Of a stretch of 64,000 bases of DNA, positions 42,615-51,654 are shown piece after piece. Each line of letters opens with the position of its first letter. The first letter of the stretch is position 1. Source of the stretch: an uncultured Porphyromonadaceae bacterium. GTDB lineage: Bacteria; Bacteroidota; Bacteroidia; Bacteroidales; UBA11471. The stretch is from positions 1-64,000 of the forward strand of contig URHG01000006.1 of the NCBI GenBank assembly GCA_900547555.1, written 5' to 3'. Under the pieces are notes generated by a model, which did not search any database, was not told the DNA's origin, and saw nothing but the letters and a program-made list of their open reading frames with translations. The position numbers were made by a program, and so were the translations under genes.

Positions 42615-43772
42615 ATGAAAAACACATTTTCTTTGTTGTATTCCGTATGTATGGCGATGGCTCTTTCTTTTTTGTTGAGTTGCTCTTCCGAGGAACATCG
42701 GGAGGGGATTGTTCTTGAAGAATTTCTTTATGAACAAGCCGATTTCCCATCTTGCCATTCGGTTACGATTGTAGAGCTTGAAAACGGAGATTTATTGGCC
42801 ACCTATTTCGGGGGTACACATGAGCGGAACCCTGATGTGGAAATACGTTTGCAGCGAAAAACTCCCGGAGGACAATGGTCTGCGCCTCAAAGCGTGGCCA
42901 CAGGTATTCAGAATGACACATTGCGTTACCCGACATGGAATCCCGTGATTTTTCAACCGGACGGAGGGGAACTGATGCTTTATTATAAAGTCGGTCCCAG
43001 CCCAAAAGACTGGTGGGGAGAATATATCATGTCGACAGATAACGGATATACATGGAGTTCTCCGCAGCGGTTGGAATTGCCTTTGCTCGGCCCCATTAAA
43101 AACAAACCCATACAGCTTGCCGACGGTACGCTGATTTCAGGATCGAGCGATGAGAGGCACGGTTGGAGGGCTCATATCGAGCGCAGTACCGATAAGGGGC
43201 ATACTTGGGAGTTTATAGGACCGCTTAATGATGGAAAAAAGATCGCTGCCATACAGCCGACCTTTTTACAGCATGGTGGCGATACCATACAGGTGCTCTG
43301 TCGTACGAACGGAAAAAACGGAAATAATCGTATTGTGCAAGCGTGGTCTTATGATGCCGGCAAATCGTGGAGTGAAATGACCGAAACGACATTGCCGAAC
43401 AATAATTCGGGTATCGACGCTGTAACCTTGCGAGATGGGCGTCATCTTTTGATATACAATCATTCGACTCGCGATCAAGAGAATATGGGACATAAAGGTC
43501 GCGGAGTAATTAATCTTGCGATGAGTCGGGACGGAATAAATTGGGAGGCCGCTCTTGTCCTCGATTATATCGACCAACCCGGGAAGCAGTATTCTTATCC
43601 CTCTATGATTCAGACATCAGACGGTCTCGTGCATATTGTGTACACGTGGCATCGCCAACGTATCAAGCATGTTGTTGTGGATCCTCAAAAACTAGAAACT
43701 TATCCTATTATTGATGGGGTATGGCCTACCGATAAAATTCCATTTGTCGTGTCTCCTGTCGATGCTTTGTAG
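42615..43772 (+). CDS. Sialidase-like (BNR/Asp-box) lipoprotein
   Basis: The protein has 385 residues with a lipoprotein signal (ALSFLLSCSSEE). The body is a six-bladed propeller type with three good Asp boxes: STDNGYTW, STDKGHTW and SYDAGKSW. The RIP motif of true GH33 sialidases is missing; the start reads FPSCHSVTIVELENGDLLATYFGGTHE. It is probably a glycosidase of another specificity. It lies 12 bases after hisA, inside the histidine gene run, which is an unusual site for a surface glycan enzyme. Confidence 0.85.
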   Translation: MKNTFSLLYSVCMAMALSFLLSCSSEEHREGIVLEEFLYEQADFPSCHSVTIVELENGDLLATYFGGTHERNPDVEIRLQRKTPGGQWSAPQSVATGIQNDTLRYPTWNPVIFQPDGGELMLYYKVGPSPKDWWGEYIMSTDNGYTWSSPQRLELPLLGPIKNKPIQLADGTLISGSSDERHGWRAHIERSTDKGHTWEFIGPLNDGKKIAAIQPTFLQHGGDTIQVLCRTNGKNGNNRIVQAWSYDAGKSWSEMTETTLPNNNSGIDAVTLRDGRHLLIYNHSTRDQENMGHKGRGVINLAMSRDGINWEAALVLDYIDQPGKQYSYPSMIQTSDGLVHIVYTWHRQRIKHVVVDPQKLETYPIIDGVWPTDKIPFVVSPVDAL

Positions 43773-43866
43773 ATCGATGATAAATGTAAATAATGTACTT
43801 GGAAGGCTGCCTGATAATATCTTATTATTTCCTCCTTGCAAATGTGGTGAAATAGAAAAGAAATCG

Positions 43867-43874
43867 TATTTTTG
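43867..43874 (+). promoter_or_regulatory. -7 element upstream of hisF
   Basis: TATTTTTG in the 206-base gap before hisF. The distal genes hisF-hisIE may thus have their own promoter. The -33 match is poor. Confidence 0.45.
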
Positions 43875-43978
43875 TCCTTTGTTTTGCAGTTATTTGATAG
43901 AAATAGATCGGAAAACGGCAAAATTATAATGAAGGAAATATTGGATTCAAACAAAAGTCATTGTCTTTCCGAGAAAAT

Positions 43979-44734
43979 ATGTTAGCAAAAAGAATAATAC
44001 CCTGCCTTGACGTGAAAGACGGGAAAACCGTGAAAGGGGTGAACTTTGTTAATTTCAGGGATGCCGGTGATCCGGTGGAATTAGGTCGGGCATACAGCGA
44101 ACAAGGGGCCGACGAACTGGTATATCTCGATATTACCGCTTCGCATGAAGGGCGTAAGACGTTTACCGACTTGGTGCGTCGTGTGGCGGCTCATGTGAGT
44201 ATTCCTTTTACTGTAGGAGGCGGAATCAACGAAATCGGCGATGTAGACCGTTTGCTGAATGCCGGTGCCGATAAAGTTTCGATTAATTCATCGGCATTGA
44301 AAAATCCGGTTTTGATCGAAGATATTGCAAAAAATTTCGGTTCTCAGGTTTGTGTTGTCGCAATAGATGCTAATTTTGAGAAAAATTCTTGGCGTTGTTA
44401 CCGTAGTGGCGGTCGTATTCCTACCGAGAAAGAACTTTTTGCATGGGCAAAGGAAGCTCAGGAACGGGGTGCCGGTGAAATTCTATTTACCAGTATGACC
44501 CACGATGGGGTGAAGACGGGCTATGCCAATGAGGCACTTGCAATCTTGCATGAGTTGCTCGATATACCGGTTATTGCATCGGGAGGAGCTGGGGCAAAAG
44601 AGCATTTTCGAGATGCTTTTCTATGGGGTAAAGCCGATGCGGCATTGGCGGCCAGCGTGTTCCATTTCGGAGAAATACCTATCCCGGAACTGAAAGCTTA
44701 TCTTGCAAAAGAAAATATTTGTGTAAGAATATAA
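43979..44734 (+). CDS. hisF: Imidazole glycerol phosphate synthase, cyclase subunit
   Basis: TIM barrel, 251 residues, from MLAKRIIPCLDVKDGKTVKG; a six-codon upstream extension is dropped because the family starts here. FTVGGGINEIGD and TSMTHDGVKTGY carry the catalytic and phosphate-binding residues. It acts with HisH. Confidence 0.96.
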   Translation: MLAKRIIPCLDVKDGKTVKGVNFVNFRDAGDPVELGRAYSEQGADELVYLDITASHEGRKTFTDLVRRVAAHVSIPFTVGGGINEIGDVDRLLNAGADKVSINSSALKNPVLIEDIAKNFGSQVCVVAIDANFEKNSWRCYRSGGRIPTEKELFAWAKEAQERGAGEILFTSMTHDGVKTGYANEALAILHELLDIPVIASGGAGAKEHFRDAFLWGKADAALAASVFHFGEIPIPELKAYLAKENICVRI

Positions 44735-44745
44735 TAGGATAAAAT

Positions 44746-45342
44746 ATGGAACTTGATTTTGGTAAAATGGGCGGACTTATACCCGCCATTATACAGGATA
44801 ACTGCACGGGCAAGGTCCTGATGTTGGGCTTTATGAATAAAGAAGCCTATGATAAAACTTTGGAAATAGGAAAGGTAACTTTTTTCAGCCGTACCAAAAA
44901 TCGCTTGTGGACAAAGGGCGAGGAGAGTGGTAATTTTTTGAATGTATGCTCGGTAACGGCCGACTGTGATGCGGATACGCTTCTCATCAAAGTCAATCCC
45001 GTAGGCCCTGTTTGCCACACGGGGAGCGATACTTGTTTTGATGAAAAAAACGAAGCCGATTTCTATTTTATACAGTATTTGCAGGATTTTATCGACCGAC
45101 GTAAAGCCGAGATGCCCGAAGGTTCTTATACGACATCGCTCTTCAAGAAAGGAGTAAACCGTATGGCTCAGAAAGTAGGAGAAGAAGCTGTCGAGACTGT
45201 CATAGAGGCAACGAATGGTACGCGAGAAGGATTTATTTATGAAGCATCGGACTTGCTTTATCACCTTATCGTATTGTTGACGTCCAAAGGTTTACGAATC
45301 GAAGATTTGGCACGGGAATTAAAAAGTCGCCATAAAGAATAA
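44746..45342 (+). CDS. hisIE: Bifunctional phosphoribosyl-AMP cyclohydrolase / phosphoribosyl-ATP pyrophosphatase
   Basis: The protein has 198 residues. The HisI domain (about 1-105) has FFSRTKNRLWTKGEESGNFL and zinc-binding DCDADTLL and GPVCHTGSDTC. The HisE domain (about 110-198) has SLFKKGVNRMAQKVGEEAVE. Steps two and three of histidine synthesis. Confidence 0.96.
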   Translation: MELDFGKMGGLIPAIIQDNCTGKVLMLGFMNKEAYDKTLEIGKVTFFSRTKNRLWTKGEESGNFLNVCSVTADCDADTLLIKVNPVGPVCHTGSDTCFDEKNEADFYFIQYLQDFIDRRKAEMPEGSYTTSLFKKGVNRMAQKVGEEAVETVIEATNGTREGFIYEASDLLYHLIVLLTSKGLRIEDLARELKSRHKE

Positions 45343-45351
45343 TCTCTTTCT

Positions 45352-46044
45352 ATGGAAAAACGGCAACTCATAAATTATCGTCAGGTGGAAATTTGCCGGA
45401 ACGAGCAAGTCGTTCTGCAAAAAGCTGATTTTGAATTGTTCAGCGGTGAATTTGTCTATCTGATAGGCCGGGTGGGAAGCGGAAAAAGTACGTTGTTGAA
45501 AACGATATATGCCGAGGTTCCCATTCAAGATGGCGAAGCGATGGTATTCGATGTGAATATGCGGAAAATACGCCGTCGTGAGATACCGATGTTGCGTAGG
45601 AAATTGGGAATCGTTTTTCAGGATTTTCAATTATTGACCGACCGTACCGTACAGAAGAATCTCGAATTTGTATTGCGGGCCACCGGTTGGAAAGACCGTG
45701 CCGCGATTGATGAGCGCATACAGAAAACCCTTTGTCAGGTCGGTATGGAAAATAAGGCGTACCGTATGCCGCACGAGCTGTCGGGGGGAGAGCAGCAGCG
45801 TATCGTCATTGCGCGGGCTTTGCTCAATTCTCCTCAAATCATATTGGCAGACGAACCGACCGGAAACCTCGATCCTCAAACGGGAAAACAAATCGTTGCT
45901 CTGTTACATGAGATTTGTAACGAAGGGACAGCGGTAATCATGACTACCCACAACCATTATTTGGTACGGGAGTTTCCCGGTCGGGTATTGCTTTGTAATG
46001 AGAAGCAAATAACCGACATTACCAATACGATACCTATAAAGTAA
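45352..46044 (+). CDS. ftsE: FtsE-like ABC transporter ATPase
   Basis: The protein has 230 residues. Walker A GRVGSGKST, Q-loop FQDFQLL, signature LSGGEQQR and Walker B IILADEPTGNLD with ETGN-type spacing typical of FtsE/LolD. FtsE works with the membrane protein FtsX in cell-wall hydrolase control; ftsX is not adjacent. It lies 9 bases after hisIE. Confidence 0.85.
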   Translation: MEKRQLINYRQVEICRNEQVVLQKADFELFSGEFVYLIGRVGSGKSTLLKTIYAEVPIQDGEAMVFDVNMRKIRRREIPMLRRKLGIVFQDFQLLTDRTVQKNLEFVLRATGWKDRAAIDERIQKTLCQVGMENKAYRMPHELSGGEQQRIVIARALLNSPQIILADEPTGNLDPQTGKQIVALLHEICNEGTAVIMTTHNHYLVREFPGRVLLCNEKQITDITNTIPIK

Positions 46045-46077
46045 TCTCGATTATGTACGTTTTCTGATAAATCGTTA

Positions 46078-46085
46078 TATCTTTG
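46078..46085 (+). promoter_or_regulatory. -7 element of the lysC promoter
   Basis: TATCTTTG, 37 bases before lysC. The -33 is weak. Confidence 0.5.
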
Positions 46086-46122
46086 CAGCGGTTTAAGAAA
46101 GAAACAAATATTAAAATAAGAA

Positions 46123-47436
46123 ATGAAAGTATTAAAGTTTGGTGGAACATCTGTCGGCTCTGCGCAACGTATGAAGAGTGTTGCCGGGTTGATTTGCGAC
46201 GGCAGTCAGAAGATTGTCGTTCTTTCGGCCATGTCGGGGACAACCAATACCTTAGTAGAGATTTCGGATTATCTCTATAAGAAAAATCCCGATGGTGCCA
46301 ACGAGGTCATTAATGCATTGGAACGTAAGTATCAACAAGTGATTTGCGAGCTGTTCGATACCGAGGCTTACAGACAACAAACCCTCGATGCCGTGAAGAC
46401 CAATTTCGATACCATGCGCTCTTTCACCAAAGACCTTTTTACCATGTTCGAGGAAAAAGTTATCCTTGCACAAGGTGAACTGATGTCGACGACGATGATG
46501 AATCTCTACCTCAATGAGACGGGTATAAAATCGGTTTTGATACCGGCTCTTGACTACATGCGCATCGATAAGAACGGAGAACCCGATACGGCATATATAA
46601 AAAGCAATTTGGAAAAACGGTTGGCCGATTGTCCCGACGCACCCATTTATATCACACAAGGATTTATTTGTCGTAATGCTTACGGTGAGATAGATAACTT
46701 GCAACGAGGCGGGAGCGACTATTCGGCATCTCTTATCGGGGCGGCTGTTCAGGCCGAGGAGATACAGATATGGACCGATATTGACGGCATGCATAATAAT
46801 GATCCCCGTTTTGTAGAAGGTACGAAACCTGTACGTACGCTCAATTTCGAAGAAGCTGCCGAGTTGGCCTATTTCGGTGCTAAAATCCTGCACCCGACAT
46901 GTATTCTTCCGGCAAAACTCAATCGTATTCCCGTGCGTTTGCTCAATACGATGGAGCCTGATGCTCCCGGTACGATGATCTGCGGAACGTCCGAATCGGG
47001 AAAAATCAAAGCTGTGGCAGCAAAAGACGGCATAACCGCGATTAAGATCAAATCGGGTCGCATGTTGTTGGCTTACGGTTTCTTGCGCAAGGTGTTTGAG
47101 ATATTCGAAAGTTATCAGACGGCAATCGATATGGTAACCACTTCGGAAGTCGGAGTATCGGTAACGATCGATAATACGAAACATTTGAGCGAGATTCTCG
47201 ATGATTTGAAAAAATTCGGAACCGTAACTGTCGACGAGAATATGGTAATTATCTGTGTCGTAGGTGATTTGGAATGGAAAAATATCGGTTTCGAATCGAA
47301 TGCAATGCAGGCAATGAAAGACATACCTGTGCGTATGGTATCTTACGGCGGTAGCAATTACAACATTTCGTTCTTGATAAAAGCCGAAGATAAACAACGA
47401 GCATTGCAAGCCCTTAGTCACAATCTTTTTGAATAA
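46123..47436 (+). CDS. lysC: Aspartate kinase
   Basis: First step of the lysine, threonine and methionine pathway. The protein has 437 residues. Kinase domain MKVLKFGGTSVGSAQ and RGGSDYSASLIGAAV; two C-terminal ACT domains (about 300-437), the likely lysine sensor. There is no homoserine dehydrogenase part, so it is monofunctional. lysA follows. Confidence 0.94.
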   Translation: MKVLKFGGTSVGSAQRMKSVAGLICDGSQKIVVLSAMSGTTNTLVEISDYLYKKNPDGANEVINALERKYQQVICELFDTEAYRQQTLDAVKTNFDTMRSFTKDLFTMFEEKVILAQGELMSTTMMNLYLNETGIKSVLIPALDYMRIDKNGEPDTAYIKSNLEKRLADCPDAPIYITQGFICRNAYGEIDNLQRGGSDYSASLIGAAVQAEEIQIWTDIDGMHNNDPRFVEGTKPVRTLNFEEAAELAYFGAKILHPTCILPAKLNRIPVRLLNTMEPDAPGTMICGTSESGKIKAVAAKDGITAIKIKSGRMLLAYGFLRKVFEIFESYQTAIDMVTTSEVGVSVTIDNTKHLSEILDDLKKFGTVTVDENMVIICVVGDLEWKNIGFESNAMQAMKDIPVRMVSYGGSNYNISFLIKAEDKQRALQALSHNLFE

Positions 47437-47450
47437 TAGTTTAAATTATG

Positions 47451-47482
47451 GGAGGCGGGTTAGTAATTAGTCCGCCTCTTTT
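47451..47482 (+). terminator. Hairpin with T tract between lysC and lysA
   Basis: GAGGCGG and CCGCCTC pair around a 12-13 base loop, followed by TTTTG. This may act as a partial terminator reducing lysA expression. No leader peptide or lysine riboswitch was seen in the 65-base gap. Confidence 0.55.
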
Positions 47483-47501
47483 GTCTATAAAAATTATTTT
47501 T

Positions 47502-48656
47502 ATGAATTTTCCGATAGAAAAATTCAAGTTTTTAGAAACTCCTTTTTATTATTACGATACCGACTTGTTGCGGGAAACGCTGCGAGAGATAAATCGGGAA
47601 GCGGGTCGTTATCCCCAGTTTCATGTACATTACGCAGTCAAAGCGAATGCCAATGCACGACTTTTGTCTATAATACGAGAGCACGGATTGGGTGCGGATT
47701 GTGTCAGCGGCGGTGAAATAAAAGCTGCTTTGAAAGCAGGTTTCCCGGCAGAACAAATCGTCTTTGCCGGTGTAGGGAAGGCCGATTGGGAGATAAAACT
47801 GGGACTCGAAGCAGGAATATGTTGCTTCAATGTCGAGTCTGTTCCCGAATTGGAGAATATTGATAAATTGGCCGGAGAGATGGGACGAACAGCCTCGGTG
47901 GCTTTACGTATCAATCCGAATGTCGATGCACACACCCATCATTATATAACGACCGGATTGAGCGAGAATAAGTTTGGTATCAGTCTCGAACATCTTGAAG
48001 GGATTCTTGACTATATACCTTCGCTTCAACATGTAAAACTTATGGGGTTGCATTTTCATATCGGCTCTCAAATCGTCGATATGGATTCGTTTAAGGTACT
48101 TTGTAACCGCATCAATGAAATACAGGAGACATTGTATCGGCGCATGATAATTGTCGATGTCATTAACGTCGGCGGCGGATTGGGAGTCGACTACCAGATG
48201 CCTGATAAACAGCCCATACCAGACTTTGCGGAATATTTTGCCGTATTTCATAAACATCTTAAACTTCGACCGAAACAACATTTGTTTTTTGAATTGGGGC
48301 GTTCTGTCGTGTGTCAATGCGGGAGTCTTATTACCGAGGTCCTTTATGTAAAGGAAGGTGTAAATAAGAAATTTGTCATTGTCGATGCCGGTATGACCGA
48401 TCTTATCCGACCGGCGTTGTATCAGGCTTATCATTGCATCGAAAATATAACTTCGCATTTACCCGTTCAAGAGTACGATGTCGTAGGACCGATTTGTGAA
48501 TCGTCCGATTGTTTCGGAAAAGTCGTTTCCTTACCCGAAACCTCCCGAGGAGACCTGATTGCGGTACGCTCGGCCGGTGCTTATGGTGAAATTATGGCCT
48601 CCCAGTATAACTGCCGCCGGTTGCCCGGTGCATATTATTCCGATGAATTGAATTAA
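47502..48656 (+). CDS. lysA: Diaminopimelate decarboxylase
   Basis: PLP enzyme forming lysine from meso-diaminopimelate. The protein has 384 residues from MNFPIEKFKFLETPFYYYDTD; the longer frame would cross the hairpin above. PLP Lys in HYAVKANANARLL; GGGLGVDY phosphate loop; GPICESSDCF and AGAYGEIMASQYN at the C-terminal active site. Confidence 0.94.
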   Translation: MNFPIEKFKFLETPFYYYDTDLLRETLREINREAGRYPQFHVHYAVKANANARLLSIIREHGLGADCVSGGEIKAALKAGFPAEQIVFAGVGKADWEIKLGLEAGICCFNVESVPELENIDKLAGEMGRTASVALRINPNVDAHTHHYITTGLSENKFGISLEHLEGILDYIPSLQHVKLMGLHFHIGSQIVDMDSFKVLCNRINEIQETLYRRMIIVDVINVGGGLGVDYQMPDKQPIPDFAEYFAVFHKHLKLRPKQHLFFELGRSVVCQCGSLITEVLYVKEGVNKKFVIVDAGMTDLIRPALYQAYHCIENITSHLPVQEYDVVGPICESSDCFGKVVSLPETSRGDLIAVRSAGAYGEIMASQYNCRRLPGAYYSDELN

Positions 48657-48666
48657 AAATGTATCT

Positions 48667-49506
48667 ATGATAAAGAAGATATTTGTTATATGTTTGATGG
48701 CGATGGGTTTCCTGTCGCACGTTATGGCACAAGAAAATATTTTTGTGTTGAAAGACGGTTATGTCTATCCTAAGAAAAAGTTCATCGACTCTTTGGCTGT
48801 GGCCGATAAAAACCTTGTAAAGCCGTATGAAACGTTTGCGACATCGACGGCAAGCATTCGCAGCGGTCGAGATAAGAATTATCAGGTGCGGTTGTCGAAG
48901 TTTAAAGGGGGCAATTATCCCGGAGACTTTCAGGCTATACAGATTTTTTTAGGTAATAAGTGTCTGCTCGAAGTTACGAATGCCGACGGTTGGACTTCCC
49001 TGCCCCCGAATGTTCCTTCGACCAACAGTTATTATTTTGCCGTAAACGTTTCGGCTTATTCTACGGCATTATTTTTCTTTTCCCAACCGAAAGATAATTA
49101 TCCACCCTATTTGACGATTATTTTGATAAAAACAGGAAAAGCACATTTGGTGTTCAATCGTCCCTGTGTGTTGCAGTCTATATCCAAAAATTCTTATTCG
49201 GTACGGCTCGAAATGAACGATCGTTATCCCGTATATGTGGCGCCTGCCGGTACGACGAGTGAGGTTACGGAAATGAATGATGAAAAAGAACCCGAGGTGC
49301 AGGTAGTAAAAGAGAAAGAAAAATCTAAGAAACGAAAAAAACGGCGTAAACGTTCTAAATCGGAAGTTCTGGTTGCACAGCCCGATACTGTGAAGAAAAT
49401 CGAAGAACCGGCTCCGGTAGTGAAGAAAGAAGAGCCGAAACCGGTACAACCGAAGCGCTATTTGATTTGGTCCGAAAACGATGTACTGAAAATTAAAGAG
49501 CAATAG
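48667..49506 (+). CDS. Secreted protein of unknown function with Lys/Glu/Pro-rich tail
   Basis: The protein has 279 residues. A signal peptide ends near LSHVMAQ. Residues 20-190 form a beta-rich globular part with no family I recognise (GNKCLLEVTNADGWTSLPPN). Residues 200-265 are low complexity (KEKEKSKKRKKRRKRSKS, then EEPAPVVKKEEPKPVQPK). The C-terminus returns to a short ordered segment, RYLIWSENDVLKI. It lies 10 bases after lysA. Confidence 0.7.
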   Translation: MIKKIFVICLMAMGFLSHVMAQENIFVLKDGYVYPKKKFIDSLAVADKNLVKPYETFATSTASIRSGRDKNYQVRLSKFKGGNYPGDFQAIQIFLGNKCLLEVTNADGWTSLPPNVPSTNSYYFAVNVSAYSTALFFFSQPKDNYPPYLTIILIKTGKAHLVFNRPCVLQSISKNSYSVRLEMNDRYPVYVAPAGTTSEVTEMNDEKEPEVQVVKEKEKSKKRKKRRKRSKSEVLVAQPDTVKKIEEPAPVVKKEEPKPVQPKRYLIWSENDVLKIKEQ

Positions 49507-49530
49507 TTTCTTTGGTAATAGTTAGGTAAG

Positions 49531-49560
49531 GCGGTCTATCCGAAATTTCGGATAGACCGC
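49531..49560. terminator. Terminator after the lysC-lysA unit
   Basis: A perfect 30-base palindrome, half site GCGGTCTATCCGAAA. It is followed by TTCGTTTAT on the plus strand. Confidence 0.82.
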
Positions 49561-49679
49561 TTCGTTTATATCCTGTTTTATAGAATTTATATGACGGTAC
49601 AATTTGCGGGCAAGTTTGGTGATGATTCTTTGTTTTTAAAATTTTGTTCGTATTTGTTATTGTAGCTACAATTAATTAT

Positions 49680-49687
49680 TATCTTTG
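49680..49687 (+). promoter_or_regulatory. -7 element upstream of the DUF4352 gene
   Basis: TATCTTTG, 33 bases before ATG 49721. A 12-bp palindrome, TTGTAGCTACAA (49660-49671), lies just upstream. Confidence 0.5.
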
Positions 49688-49720
49688 CTGCTGTTTTGTT
49701 TAACTTTAATTTTTATATCT

Positions 49721-50324
49721 ATGGAAATTATTTTTATGATTATTGCCGCATTGTCTTTTGTGGCTTTTGTTGTCGGTATGTTCGTCTCGTGGCAAAGTTG
49801 CTTTGATTTTTGTCAGTGTGTTTTTTGTCAGCGCGATTATTGGTGGTTCTTTGTCGGAAGATAAAGAGGTTATCTCTGGAAACCCGCAAACACAAGAGTC
49901 CAAGACCCAATCCCAAGAAAAATCTGCTATTGGAACAGAGGTTCGTGTAGGGAATTTTGTTTATCGGGTTAGTGATTTTTCTTTTAGGAAAAGTGTAGGT
50001 AATGAGTTTGTGGGAGAAACAGCTAACGGGATTTATTTGTTAATTAGCCTTGACCTTATGAATGTGGACGATGAGCCTCACACTTTGGACGGTTCATTAT
50101 TTTCCATAACGGATTTGGACGGAAGAAAATATGAATACTCGACAAATGGTTCCACTGCATTGGCAATGTCTGGTTATAAAACGTTGTTTTTGGAACAGTG
50201 CCAGCCGAATATCCAAATGAGTGGGATTCTTATTTTTGAAGTTTCTCGGAAAGATAAATATTACCTACATTTGGCAGGTGGATTTTGGAGTTCAAAATCT
50301 ATACGGATATTGCTAAGTAAATGA
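49721..50324 (+). pseudogene. DUF4352-type protein gene with an apparent frameshift near its 5' end
   Basis: ATG 49721 opens a frame coding for a hydrophobic helix (MEIIFMIIAALSFVAFVVGMF) that stops at 49862. In the +1 frame a second helix (GKVALIFVSVFFVSAIIGG) starts near 49795 and runs to a full DUF4352-like domain (VRVGNFVYRVSDFSF...YYLHLAGGFW) ending at 50324. Two helices then DUF4352 is the normal plan, so one base change near 49785-49797 seems to split the gene. The uninterrupted downstream frame begins only with a TTG at 49743. It could be a sequencing error or a true lesion. Confidence 0.65.
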
Positions 50325-50330
50325 TCATGT

Positions 50331-50358
50331 ACGGGGCTGAGGCTCCGTATTTTCTTTA
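50331..50358 (+). terminator. Terminator after the DUF4352 gene
   Basis: Stem ACGGGGC/GCTCCGT (one G-T pair) with a 4-base loop, then ATTTTCTTTATT. Confidence 0.65.
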
Positions 50359-50460
50359 TTGGGATCGTCAATCAAGGGGTGAATATCCAAAAAGGTATAC
50401 TTAAAGTTTAGAGAGATTTTTTTTATATCAAAAATCATGCAACACTTCTTATCCTTTTTG

Positions 50461-50499
50461 AAAAAAACACCCGCCCTGTAATTTGTAGCATGGCGGGTG
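50461..50499 (-). terminator. Terminator of the pectin operon
   Basis: On the minus strand CACCCGCC pairs with GGCGGGTG around a 16-base loop, followed by seven T. It lies 22 bases past the pectate lyase stop. Confidence 0.82.
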
Positions 50500-50521
50500 C
50501 AGATATGATGTCGGATATACT

Positions 50522-51613
50522 TTACTGAATGGCTTTTTCCCATTCGGCATATTTTTCAAGAACTTCATTCCCTTCGTCGCTGTACCATGAATAGCCGCCT
50601 CTGCGTTCTACACCTATTTCGGCCAATGTCGCCCTTTTTATTCCGTCACGGTCGCAGAAGAAAGGTTGTTCGGTTTCAAGATCATAAAAGCGGGCCCAAA
50701 GGGGTGTAGCCCCTTTCTGTGGTTCGATATAGGCAATCCATTTTCCGTTTTTTCCCTTTTTTCGGATATAGGCGGTATCGGTGATTTTATGCTTTTCAAA
50801 CCATTTTACAGCCCCTTTTACAGCTGCGATGACTTCGGGCGATGGATTTTCAACTTTCATCAGAAGCAATACGATATCGGCCGACTCATCTCCGCTATAC
50901 GATGCCAATTCGTATGCCCGTGCATTTGCAGGAAGTAAGGTCTCGGGATCGTGTTGGGCGCACCACACGGTAAGTTCACCGTTTTTATTGCGTATTTGGG
51001 TATTGAGGATACATTGAATACCTTTTTTATATGCATCGAGGGCTTTTTGTTTTTGTTCCGGTGTAAAATCGAAAATGACGTAGGGTTTGTCATCATCGCT
51101 AATGGCGTAGAGCATTTTGAGTACGTTTACGATGGCACCGTCATTATAGGTTATGTCTCGGGAGTAGGCGACCGATTTCCCTTTGCGATAAGGATAGAAT
51201 TGAGGCCAGCCTCCGTTGTCGTACTGCGATAGGTAGATGTAGTCGAGTGCCTTGAAAAAGGCATCTCTATAACGTTGCTCATGCGTTTGTGCGTACATGT
51301 TTGTAAGAAAGCGCATTTCGGTAGTCGTAGCATTATTGTCTATGGTTGTACCGATGCCGGTTTCTTTCTGTTTATCGATGACATCTTGCTGTATTTCCCT
51401 GTGGAATGCAATATTTTTGGGAAATCCGCCTAAGTCACTTTGGTACAATAGCAGCTTGTCTGCAATTTCTTTTGCTTCGGGGGTACCGTACCATTCCTGT
51501 GGCATTTTGGTTGCGATTTGTTTCCATGAAAGTTTCTGCAATTCTTGTATTGTCTGTCCCGCGACTGTGGAGAATAACATGCAGAAAAACACTCCGATAA
51601 TCTCTTTTTTCAT
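50522..51613 (-). CDS. Pectate lyase, polysaccharide lyase family 10
   Basis: The protein has 363 residues and is secreted (signal peptide ending CMLFSTVAGQ). The PL10 alpha/alpha toroid is recognised by YQSDLGGFPKNIAF, IDNNATTTEMRFL, YDNGGWPQFYPYR and RDITYNDGAI. It cleaves polygalacturonate by beta-elimination. It is the last gene of the operon, 41 bases after the PL1 gene. Confidence 0.92.
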   Translation of the reverse strand: MKKEIIGVFFCMLFSTVAGQTIQELQKLSWKQIATKMPQEWYGTPEAKEIADKLLLYQSDLGGFPKNIAFHREIQQDVIDKQKETGIGTTIDNNATTTEMRFLTNMYAQTHEQRYRDAFFKALDYIYLSQYDNGGWPQFYPYRKGKSVAYSRDITYNDGAIVNVLKMLYAISDDDKPYVIFDFTPEQKQKALDAYKKGIQCILNTQIRNKNGELTVWCAQHDPETLLPANARAYELASYSGDESADIVLLLMKVENPSPEVIAAVKGAVKWFEKHKITDTAYIRKKGKNGKWIAYIEPQKGATPLWARFYDLETEQPFFCDRDGIKRATLAEIGVERRGGYSWYSDEGNEVLEKYAEWEKAIQ

Positions 51614-51654
51614 AAGACAATATTTTAAGAAATGATGATAATAGGTGGAAATAT

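Noticed and set aside
46045..47501. Possible lysine riboswitch at lysC or lysA
   Set aside because: The gaps are only 78 and 65 bases, far too short for an L box.
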